Below are positions 1-6,691 of a stretch of DNA of 48,904 bases, piece after piece (position 1 is the stretch's first letter; every line of letters starts with the position of its first letter). Source of the stretch: [Clostridium] aminophilum. Its GTDB lineage: Bacteria > Bacillota > Clostridia > Lachnospirales > Lachnospiraceae. The DNA is taken from contig NZ_FOIL01000021.1 in assembly GCF_900101295.1 (NCBI RefSeq), forward strand, positions 1 to 48,904. Direction: 5' to 3'. The notes under the pieces were generated by a model. That model was not told where the DNA came from, did not search any database, and was given only the letters and a program-made list of their open reading frames with translations. The position numbers and the translations under genes were made by a program.

Positions 1-36
1 TTCTTTCACCGGCGCCGCTTCCGCGCCGGCCCGCGC

Positions 37-762
37 TCACTGTCCGTTATCCGTCTTCACGATACAGTCATACCGGATCACCTTCCCGGAAATCGAATAG
101 CCGGGCTTTACCCCCGCAAGGTACGGCCCTTTTACCGGCCTTTTTACAATGATCCGTCCGGCGCCGGAGGCCATCGCGGTTTTCAGCAGTGTCTCCTCGT
201 CGGCACAGGGCTTTTCCAGCTGCTGGATCAGCTGAAGTTTCTTCTTCACCAGCGAGCTCTTCTTCCGCTCCGGAAACATGGGGTCCAGAAGAATCAGATC
301 GGGCCGCGGTGCATCCGCCTCCGAAAAGAGACGCTTCATAATCTCCACGCTGTCTCCTTCCATCAGTTCCATCCGGGACGCGATGGCCTTCAGCTGCGGA
401 TTTTCGTCGTCATTCAGCGCATTCTTCAGGCACTCGCGAAGATGTTCCGCCACCACGGGATTGTACTCGCAGAAGGTCACGCGGAATCCTGCCGCCGCCA
501 GAATCAGTGAATCCTCTCCCATGCCGGCGGTACAGTCAAATGCCCACGGGCGTGCGCAGTTTTCCGTTTCCGGAGACGGTGTCTCGCAGCATTCATCGGC
601 ACGCGACGCCTCGCCGGCCGCCAGCTTTGTCGCCTTCGCGGCTTTCACCAGCATCTCATGAGAGAGGTTGTGATAGCGAAGCCGCGGAAGCATCCGGCGC
701 CAGTCATGCTGAAACTGGGCCCCTGCTTCCGCGCCTGCCGCATTTTCCTTTTTTCGCCCCAT
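37..762 (-). CDS. RsmJ-like class I SAM-dependent rRNA methyltransferase
   Basis: Likely a 16S rRNA guanine-N2 methyltransferase of the RsmJ type. Seen: a SAM-binding motif FDCTAGMGEDSLILAAAGF, an acidic loop with CEYNPVV, and the RsmJ-like stretch LLDPMFPERKKSSLVKKK followed by a C-terminal IVKRPVKGPYL segment. An upstream in-frame ATG would give 275 aa, but the ATG at 762 is preferred: it overlaps the thyX stop as TGATG, which implies translational coupling, and gives 241 aa. The N-terminal third is poorly conserved and Glu/Ala-rich. Downstream (positions 1-36) nothing is recognisable. The fold is secure; the exact rRNA target is inferred from family resemblance. Confidence 0.8.
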   Translation of the reverse strand: MGRKKENAAGAEAGAQFQHDWRRMLPRLRYHNLSHEMLVKAAKATKLAAGEASRADECCETPSPETENCARPWAFDCTAGMGEDSLILAAAGFRVTFCEYNPVVAEHLRECLKNALNDDENPQLKAIASRMELMEGDSVEIMKRLFSEADAPRPDLILLDPMFPERKKSSLVKKKLQLIQQLEKPCADEETLLKTAMASGAGRIIVKRPVKGPYLAGVKPGYSISGKVIRYDCIVKTDNGQ

Positions 763-1454
763 CAGACTTCCTTCTTCGGTCTTCTTCCGCAGCACTTGGA
801 CTCGGTGCAGAAGCCGACCACATCGCACTTCGGCATAAACAGGAGCTCGGAAGCCTTCTTCCACTCATTTTCGCCCTCATTTTCACCGTAGGCAACCAGT
901 GCGTCGATGATATCCTTCATCATCTCACGGTACTCCCAGTAAGCTCTCGTGCAGAGTCTCTGATGGGACATGTCGGCAAGGTTGCGGAGATTGGTGCGGA
1001 AAACGACCTTCGTGGTCATGCCGAGGGGAAGAAGGAGCGCATTGTCCTCTCTCGGAACCCCCATTGCCTCCAGCTTCTGCAGATTTTCCAGAATGCCGGC
1101 CATGGCTTCACGGTATACCTTCTCCGTCTCCGGATCCTTCGAGATGGACGGCGGTGTGATATAGTCAAACCCGGACTCATAATCAATGTAGCGGGTGGAC
1201 GCCTGAAGGCGTGTCGGTCCGCCGGCGATATGTGTGTACAGCTCACGGATGACTCTCGCGGAGTATCCGTCCAGAATCATATAAATCTGCGGATACTCCA
1301 TGGTTCTGCCATGTCCGTCCCTGATGCAGCCGAGACCTCTCTTATAGTTCTTGGCCTGATCTGCGGTATTGCCTCCCCAACAGACACCGGCCTCTTTTCC
1401 GATCAGCGAGATCGGGAACTTCTCCGTCTCTTCCTGAATAATGATTCTTCCCAT
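762..1454 (-). CDS. thyX: FAD-dependent thymidylate synthase (ThyX), divergent
   Basis: Makes dTMP from dUMP with methylene-tetrahydrofolate, FAD and NADPH. Seen: the ThyX core with a variant of the RHR-S motif (TRLQASTRYIDYE) and the C-terminal NLRNLADMSHQRLCTRAYWE block, matching the family NLR...RLC..A.WE signature. The protein is 230 aa, normal for ThyX. The first His of the classical RHR motif appears replaced, so this belongs to a divergent branch. An earlier ATG at 1463 sits only 1 nt after the AGGTG ribosome site; the ATG at 1454 has a 6-nt spacing and is preferred. The Cys-rich tail CTESKCCGRRPKK is unusual. Overlaps the RsmJ-like gene by TGATG. Confidence 0.85.
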   Translation of the reverse strand: MGRIIIQEETEKFPISLIGKEAGVCWGGNTADQAKNYKRGLGCIRDGHGRTMEYPQIYMILDGYSARVIRELYTHIAGGPTRLQASTRYIDYESGFDYITPPSISKDPETEKVYREAMAGILENLQKLEAMGVPREDNALLLPLGMTTKVVFRTNLRNLADMSHQRLCTRAYWEYREMMKDIIDALVAYGENEGENEWKKASELLFMPKCDVVGFCTESKCCGRRPKKEV

Positions 1455-1511
1455 GTCATTCACCTTTCCCCACCGTATTTTCCGGTGATCCTGTTATCCT
1501 TTTTCTTTTTT

Positions 1512-1606
1512 GCGCGGCAAATCCGCCAAGACCCGTGCCTGCACGAAGCCCCGGCGGCTGCCGCAAAACGCCCGGAACTCCCGAAGCGCATGTCATCTCG
1601 TTATCT
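1512..1606. repeat. Dispersed GC-rich intergenic repeat, copy A
   Basis: About 95 bp upstream of thyX that align along their whole length with 13388-13485. Shared blocks in order include CGCGGC, CGCCAA, TGCA, CGC, GAAC, GAAGCG and a terminal CGTTATC. No coding potential is apparent. Rated a dispersed repeat because both copies sit in gaps between genes and keep the same orientation. Confidence 0.6.
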
Positions 1607-1621
1607 TATCACATTCCGGCC

Positions 1622-1743
1622 GATTTTGCACGGGACTGGCGTTCCCCGCGCTTTCCTTAACGTTCTTTCCTTACAGATTTTGCACGGGACTGACGTTCCC
1701 CGCGCTTCCCTTAACGGTCTTTCCTTAACAGCCTTTCCTTACA
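1622..1743. repeat. 54-bp tandem duplication at the 3' end of the MATE gene
   Basis: Two adjacent copies (starting at 1622 and 1676) of a 54-bp unit beginning GATTTTGCACGGGACTG. They differ at a few bases and the second has a short extra TTCCTTA-type insertion. The unit contains an imperfect GGGA/TCCC hairpin. The last few bases include the MATE stop codon. No good intrinsic terminator is seen here. Confidence 0.75.
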
Positions 1744-3115
1744 GATCCTCATGTACCGGCTGCTCCCGGAACTGCCGGTTCCGCACAATGAAGTAGGCTG
1801 CCGTCACGATGGTTCCGGTCACGATCCAGGAAACCGGATAGACACTCATCAGCGCCTCGTAGCTTCCGAAATACGGAAAGACCACATGAACCCAGATCAC
1901 GCGGAGCGCGCAGGTTCCGAAAATCGTCAGCACCGCCGGAAGCACGGAGACGTTCATTCCGCGCATCGTGGAGGAAGCAATCTCATACGTCGCAACCATC
2001 CACTGGAAAATGAGCACGTGGAACAGACGGGAATACGCAAGTTCCATGACCGCCGGATCCTTGGTAAAGAGGCCGATCCAGAACTCCCTCCCGACGACAA
2101 AAAAGATGTTCATCGCCATACAGGAGAGAATTCCGCCCCAAAGCGCGATGCGGTAGATCTTTTTGCACCGGTCGAAATCCTTCGCCGCGAAATTCTGACT
2201 GGTATAAGTCATCGTCGTCTGGTTAAAGGCATTGACGGTATAAAAGCAGATATAGTCAAATGTGACCGCCGCTGCCGTTCCCGCCATCGCCACGGAACCG
2301 AGACCGTTGACCGCCGACTGGATCACGGTGTTGGAGAGGGAAAAGACGATGCCCTGAACTCCGGCCGGCACGCCGACCGCAAGCATCTGCGCCAGATGAT
2401 TTTTTTCGATCATGAAGCGCTGCGGATGCAGGCGGAAGGGTTCCTCCTCCCGCATCAGGAACCAGACGATCATCGCCGCGCTGACCGCATTGGAGATGAC
2501 GGTGGCGATGGCAACACCGGCAACCGACAGATGAAAGCCGACCACAAGAATGACGTTCAGCACCACATTGATGATTCCGGCCGCCACGAGAGACAGGAAC
2601 GGCCGCCGGCTGTCTCCCATACTGCGCAGAATTGCGGCGCCGAAGTTATACAGCATAATAAACGGCATGCCGACAAAATAAATCCGCAAATAGAGTTCCG
2701 CCAGATCGATGACATCCTCCGGTGAACCGACCAGTTCCAGAATTGATCTTGCAGAGACAAATCCGGCGAACAGGAGAAGAATTCCGCTGAGAAATGCCAC
2801 GGTAATCACCGTATGCACCGCATCGGAAATCCGGTTTTTGTGTCCTCCGCCGATGAGCCGTCCGATCACGACATTCGCTCCCACCGAGACGCCGAGAAAA
2901 AGGGCGATGATCAGACTGATGACGGACGAGTTGCTCCCGACCGCCGCCATCGCCTCACTGCCGCAGAAACGTCCGACGACCGCGGTGTCGGCAGCGTTAA
3001 AGAGCTGCTGCAGCATACTGCTCGCCGCAAGGGGAAACGTGAACCGAAGCATCGGCCCCAGAAGCGGACCGTGAAGCAGATCCGTATTGTTTTTCTTTTG
3101 TTTTATCTCACTCAT
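1739..3115 (-). CDS. MATE family multidrug/Na+ antiporter
   Basis: Membrane exporter of the MATE superfamily, moving cationic or organic compounds out using an ion gradient. Seen: 458 aa, the usual length, with about 12 hydrophobic segments and the two-halves architecture. The N-terminal signature LLGPMLRFTFPLAASSMLQQLFNAADTAVVGRF.. is typical of the NorM/MepA-like clostridial group. The start ATG lies inside the end of the upstream M20 gene (8-nt overlap ATGAGTGA), so the two are translationally coupled and probably serve one process. One possibility is hydrolysis of an N-acylated or amide compound with export of a product; that link is inference. Substrate unknown. Confidence 0.9.
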   Translation of the reverse strand: MSEIKQKKNNTDLLHGPLLGPMLRFTFPLAASSMLQQLFNAADTAVVGRFCGSEAMAAVGSNSSVISLIIALFLGVSVGANVVIGRLIGGGHKNRISDAVHTVITVAFLSGILLLFAGFVSARSILELVGSPEDVIDLAELYLRIYFVGMPFIMLYNFGAAILRSMGDSRRPFLSLVAAGIINVVLNVILVVGFHLSVAGVAIATVISNAVSAAMIVWFLMREEEPFRLHPQRFMIEKNHLAQMLAVGVPAGVQGIVFSLSNTVIQSAVNGLGSVAMAGTAAAVTFDYICFYTVNAFNQTTMTYTSQNFAAKDFDRCKKIYRIALWGGILSCMAMNIFFVVGREFWIGLFTKDPAVMELAYSRLFHVLIFQWMVATYEIASSTMRGMNVSVLPAVLTIFGTCALRVIWVHVVFPYFGSYEALMSVYPVSWIVTGTIVTAAYFIVRNRQFREQPVHEDL

Positions 3116-4331
3116 GTTGATTTCCTGACTCCATTAATGCCAGAATATTCCGGATCTGCAGTTCCGCCCCGATCCGGAGGCATTTCTCATCGATATCAAA
3201 TTTCGGGTTATGGAGAAGCGGAACCGTGTCCGGCCGCTCACACCGGCAGCCGAGATGCAGGAAGCACGCCGGTCTCGCCGCCGCAAAATACGCGAAATCC
3301 TCACAGCTCATATCCGGCAGCGTCTCCCGGATCACCTGCTCTTCTCCGAGCATTTTTTTCGCAGTCTCCTCACAGAGCGCCGTCACGGCGTCATCGTTAA
3401 TCAGACTCCGGTAGGACTCATAGAGGGTAACCTTCGCCTCCGCACCGTAGACTTCCGCCGTTCTCTCCGCCACCTCTTTCAGCCGCTCCCGGGTGCGGAC
3501 GCGGACCTCATCGGAGAATGTGCGGATCGTTCCTTCCATATGAACGTGATCGGCGATCTGATTGCGTACCCGCCCTCCGGAAATGGTTCCGATGGAGAGA
3601 ACCGCCGGCTCTGCCGCCGCGGTTCCCCGGGACACGATACTCTGAACCGCATCCACGATCTTCGCGGCGACGTAGACCGCGTCGGTTCCCTGTTCGGGGT
3701 GCGCGCCGTGACAGCTCTCCCCGCTCACGTCAATGTCAAACATATCTTCCGCCGCGTACATGGCACCGTAGCGGACGCCGACCTGTCCCGCCGGATAGGC
3801 CGGCTCCACGTGAAGACCGAGCATATAATCCACATGCGGCTCCTCAAGGCAGCCCTCAGAAATCATCCGGTCCGCGCCGCCGGTGGTCTCCTCCGCCGGC
3901 TGGAAAAACAGCTTCACGTCTCCCGTAAACTCCTCCCGGTGTTCCGCCGCGGTCTTCGCAACCGCGAGCAGAATCGTCGTGTGAGCGTCGTGTCCGCAAG
4001 CATGCATGACCCCCGGATTCTCCGACGAATACGGCCGGTCCTTCGGCTCTTCAATCGGAAGCGCGTCCATATCCGCGCGAATTCCGACCGTGATCCGCTT
4101 TCCGCCCGCATCGCCGCTGCTCTCCCCGGAGTTTTTTCCGGTTCCGCGGATGACGGCGATTATTCCGGTGTCCGCGCAGGTCCGGTGCTCGATTCCAAGC
4201 TCATCAAGAATGTCCTCCACCCTTTTCTTTGTCCGTATTTCACAGTCCGACAATTCGGGATGACGGTGGAAATCCCTTCTCCACTCGACCAGCTGCTGTT
4301 CCATCGCATCAAAGTACTCTTTCTCTATCAT
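3108..4331 (-). CDS. M20 family amidohydrolase (amidohydrolase/carboxypeptidase)
   Basis: Cytosolic metal-dependent hydrolase of the M20D group (N-acyl amino acid or IAA-amide hydrolase type). Seen: 407 aa; RRDFHRHPELS near the N-terminus, the metal motif HACGHDAHTT, FFQPAEET, GLHVEP and the late DMSCEDFAYF segment, which together cover the expected metal ligands. The start ATG at 4331 has a GGAGG site 8 nt upstream. It is the first gene of a two-gene unit with the MATE exporter, overlapping it by 8 nt. The specific substrate cannot be read from sequence; short N-acyl or peptide-like amides are plausible. Confidence 0.9.
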   Translation of the reverse strand: MIEKEYFDAMEQQLVEWRRDFHRHPELSDCEIRTKKRVEDILDELGIEHRTCADTGIIAVIRGTGKNSGESSGDAGGKRITVGIRADMDALPIEEPKDRPYSSENPGVMHACGHDAHTTILLAVAKTAAEHREEFTGDVKLFFQPAEETTGGADRMISEGCLEEPHVDYMLGLHVEPAYPAGQVGVRYGAMYAAEDMFDIDVSGESCHGAHPEQGTDAVYVAAKIVDAVQSIVSRGTAAAEPAVLSIGTISGGRVRNQIADHVHMEGTIRTFSDEVRVRTRERLKEVAERTAEVYGAEAKVTLYESYRSLINDDAVTALCEETAKKMLGEEQVIRETLPDMSCEDFAYFAAARPACFLHLGCRCERPDTVPLLHNPKFDIDEKCLRIGAELQIRNILALMESGNQHE

Positions 4332-4426
4332 AATCGCGCCTCCGTCTGACTGCGTGTGGTGATCGTTCTTATCATCTTACCATGATACGGGGGCAAATAT
4401 GCAGAAGAATTTCCCATGAAACAATA

Positions 4427-4475
4427 AAAGAACCGCATCCATCCCGAAACAATCCCGGACGGATGCGGCTCTTTT
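4427..4475 (-). terminator. Intrinsic terminator of the small-peptide gene
   Basis: Strong hairpin: AAGAACCGCATCC on one side and GGATGCGGCTCTT on the other, with a GC-rich continuation towards the loop. On the minus strand the stem is followed by TTCTTTTATTG. The symmetric A-tract means it could also work on the plus strand. Confidence 0.8.
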
Positions 4476-4507
4476 ATCGTATGTGTAGGGTACAACTTAC
4501 TTTCCGA

Positions 4508-4570
4508 TTATGCAAACATGCACGCAAGAACAACTGCACAGCTTACCATCGCACTGATGAAAGACTTCAT
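4508..4570 (-). CDS. 20-residue hydrophobic peptide, unknown function
   Basis: Reads MKSFISAMVSCAVVLACMFA then TAA. It is too short for ordinary gene calling but has every expression signal. A GGAGG ribosome site lies 9 nt before the ATG (4580-4584). A consensus promoter lies upstream (-35 TTTACA, 16-nt spacer, -10 TATAAT at 4681-4708). A strong intrinsic terminator follows about 30 nt after the stop. The predicted transcript is roughly 250 nt with a 100-nt 5' leader. One Lys at the N-terminus, then a single hydrophobic stretch with two Cys, suggests a membrane-inserted or secreted micropeptide. I do not recognise a family. The alternative is that the RNA itself is functional and the ORF is incidental. 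Confidence 0.6.
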   Translation of the reverse strand: MKSFISAMVSCAVVLACMFA

Positions 4571-4680
4571 GTTCTCTTACCTCCGTTTATTCAGTCGTTT
4601 TCGTCATGGATATCTATTCCAACTCTGACGGATTCTGGCTTTTTTTGATTTATTTTGATGTTCTCTCGAACACAGTGCAC

Positions 4681-4708
4681 ATTATAGTCCCCATTTTTGC
4701 GATGTAAA
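4681..4708 (-). promoter_or_regulatory. Sigma-A promoter for the 20-residue peptide gene
   Basis: On the minus strand TTTACA (4703-4708), a 16-nt spacer and a perfect TATAAT (4681-4686). The best consensus promoter noticed in the window. Transcription would start near 4674. Confidence 0.75.
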
Positions 4709-4998
4709 CCCCTTAATTTTAACTTTGGCATTCTGCTCAATGATCCGGTTCCCGGAAGTGTGTTTGGGTATCAATTTATCAAATTGTATATAAAATAAAG
4801 AATATATCATATAATCTATCCATTATAGTCTCATTTTTTCATGCCTCAGCGGATTATTTGCGTATTCCAAAGTTTCATGAAGAATCCGCCGTCCGCCGAA
4901 CTTCTTCCCCTGCACTCTCACCGTTTTTTCCATGAATTCTCCAAAATCCTCTTCCAATATCCAACCTTCTTCTCATAGCGTTTTCTGTTTTCCGATGA

Positions 4999-5040
4999 TA
5001 TAATGAAAAAGCTTTGTCGGCAAAAATGCCGGCCCGGCAT
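4999..5040 (+). promoter_or_regulatory. Promoter -10 and 15-bp palindrome before the NifX-FKBP fusion gene
   Basis: A TATAAT at 4999-5004 without a clear -35 box is followed, within the predicted 5' leader, by the perfect palindrome ATGCCGGCCCGGCAT (5026-5040). It lies about 50 nt upstream of the ribosome site. It could be an operator just downstream of the start site or an RNA hairpin. The rest of the gap between 4709 and 4998 is AT-rich and shows no other feature I can support. Confidence 0.5.
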
Positions 5041-5096
5041 GAAACACAAATAAAAACAGACACCATACAGAACAGATATATCAGTTGGAGGATTCT

Positions 5097-6098
5097 ATGA
5101 AAATCGCAGTCAACTACGAAAACGGTCAGGTATTCCAGCATTTCGGAAAGACCAGAGAATTCAAGATTTATGACGTGGAGAACGGTCAGGTTGTATCGGA
5201 ATCCATTTTAGAGTGCGGAAGCACCGGCCACGAAGCACTCGCCGGACTTCTCGCAGAGCATGACGTCGATACCGTTCTCTGCGGCGGACTCGGCGGAGGC
5301 ATGAGCGCAGCCCTCGAAGCGGCCGGCATCAAGGTCATCTCCGGCGTCACCGGAGCAACCGATACCGCTGTAGCCGCATTCCTGGAAGGCGATCTGAAAT
5401 CCGCAGGCATCAACTGCGATCATCACGATCATGAACACGGACACGAGGAGGGCCACCACTGCGGCCACCACGACCACGACGGCGAAGATCACCACTGCGG
5501 TCATCACGATCACGGCGGTGAAGATGGCGGCTGCTGCGGTCATCACGATTCCGACGGCGAAGACGGCGGCTGCTGCGGCCACGGTGAGGCGGAAGAAGGC
5601 TGCGGTCACGGATGCGGCGGATGCGGCGGTGGCTGCCACGGCCCGCGTCCGGTGATTCTGGAGGGCCGAAATGCAGGAAAAACCGTCCGTGCACACTATA
5701 CCGGCACCTTCAATGACGGAACGAAGTTCGATTCTTCCTACGACCGCGGCGAGCCCATCGAGTTTGTCAGCGGCACCGGCATGATGATCGCCGGCTTTGA
5801 TAAAGCGGTGGTCGACATGGAAGTCGGAGAGACCAGAACCATCCACCTGATGCCGGAGGAGGCATACGGCGTAAGAAATGAAGAAGCGATCATTCACGTA
5901 AAGATCGAGGAACTCCCAGGCTCCGAGAACCTGAACGTCGGCGATCACATTCATCTGAGAAACATTTACGGTCAGGCATTCCCGGTTGTCGTTACCGAGA
6001 AGACCGAAACCGACATCACCTTTGATGCCAACCACGAGATGGCCGGAAAAGAACTGAATTTCGAGATCACTCTCGTTTCCGTGGACGAAGCGGAATAA
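5097..6098 (+). CDS. NifX/NifB-type cofactor-binding domain fused to SlyD-like FKBP through a His/Cys-rich linker
   Basis: 333 aa in three parts. Residues 1-106 form a dinitrogenase iron-molybdenum cofactor-binding (NifX/NifB) type domain (KIAVNYENGQVFQHFGKT, CGGLGGGM, GATDTAVAAF). Residues 107-181 are a metal-binding-like linker of degenerate 12-13-residue repeats (HHCGHHDHDGED types, ending in a GC/GH-rich stretch). Residues 182-333 are an FKBP-type peptidyl-prolyl isomerase with the insert-in-flap domain of SlyD (HYTGTFNDGTKFDSSYDRG, IAGFDKAV, PEEAYGV). SlyD normally carries its His/Cys tail at the C-terminus, so here the metal-rich element precedes the FKBP. Start ATG 5097 has GGAGG at 5087-5091. 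Likely a metal or Fe-S chaperone; the role is inferred. A terminator follows. Confidence 0.85.
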   Translation: MKIAVNYENGQVFQHFGKTREFKIYDVENGQVVSESILECGSTGHEALAGLLAEHDVDTVLCGGLGGGMSAALEAAGIKVISGVTGATDTAVAAFLEGDLKSAGINCDHHDHEHGHEEGHHCGHHDHDGEDHHCGHHDHGGEDGGCCGHHDSDGEDGGCCGHGEAEEGCGHGCGGCGGGCHGPRPVILEGRNAGKTVRAHYTGTFNDGTKFDSSYDRGEPIEFVSGTGMMIAGFDKAVVDMEVGETRTIHLMPEEAYGVRNEEAIIHVKIEELPGSENLNVGDHIHLRNIYGQAFPVVVTEKTETDITFDANHEMAGKELNFEITLVSVDEAE

Positions 6099-6184
6099 CG
6101 CGTCAGGCGGAAACAGAACGGCACCGGCGAGGCAGTACCTCCCGCAGACCAAAAGAAAAGAACAGAACAAAACGACAATACAAC

Positions 6185-6231
6185 AAAACCTTCGGGGCCG
6201 CCTCTGACAGGAGGAGAACCCCGAAGGTTTT
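6185..6231. terminator. Bidirectional intrinsic terminator
   Basis: AAAACCTTCGGGG ... CCCCGAAGGTTTT, a 13-bp perfect stem with A and T tracts. It serves the fusion gene (+) and probably the receiver gene (-), which ends at 6290. Confidence 0.85.
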
Positions 6232-6289
6232 CTGTTTTATGGATTATGTTTGTTCTTTCATTCGATAATCTGTCTGTATGGGACCGTTG

Positions 6290-6691
6290 TCACAGCTGAT
6301 CCATCTCTTCCTGCCGGTCCTTCATCTTAAAATAATCCTCAATGACCTGTGCGATCTTCAAAATCGACATGGATTTCAGAATATATCCTTCCGGCTTCTC
6401 TCCCAGAACCTTGTGCACACTCTCCGAATCGTTCTTGCCGGTCAGAAACATCACCGGGATGGCTGCGGTTCTCGGGTTGGACCGGAGTTTCGCAAGGACA
6501 TCGGCGCCGTCCATTCCGGGCATCATATAATCCAGAAGGACCAGATCCGGTCGGGCTACCTTGATGATATTCAGAGCCTGGGCTCCATTGGTTGTCGGAA
6601 TAACCGAATAATCCTGGGCAAGGCTTCCTCTCATCATTTTCAGGTAGGCCAGATCGTCATCTACAATCACTATCTTCTTTTTTTGTTCCAT
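6290..6691 (-). CDS. Stand-alone CheY-like response regulator
   Basis: 133 aa, a single receiver domain without output domain. Seen: IVIVDDD acidic pocket, phospho-acceptor Asp54 in LVLLDYMMPGMDG, Thr in FLTGKND and the conserved Lys in YILKSMS. It starts inside the stop of the upstream hybrid kinase (TGATG), so it is translationally coupled and almost certainly its partner. It probably receives phosphate from the kinase Hpt domain and signals by protein contact. Its C-terminus is Asp/Glu/Lys-rich. Target unknown. Confidence 0.9.
   Translation of the reverse strand: MEQKKKIVIVDDDLAYLKMMRGSLAQDYSVIPTTNGAQALNIIKVARPDLVLLDYMMPGMDGADVLAKLRSNPRTAAIPVMFLTGKNDSESVHKVLGEKPEGYILKSMSILKIAQVIEDYFKMKDRQEEMDQL

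Noticed and set aside
5208-6170. Minus-strand ORF of 320 codons rich in Ala/Val
   Set aside because: Antisense shadow of the NifX-FKBP fusion gene, its composition produced by the His/Asp/Gly repeats.
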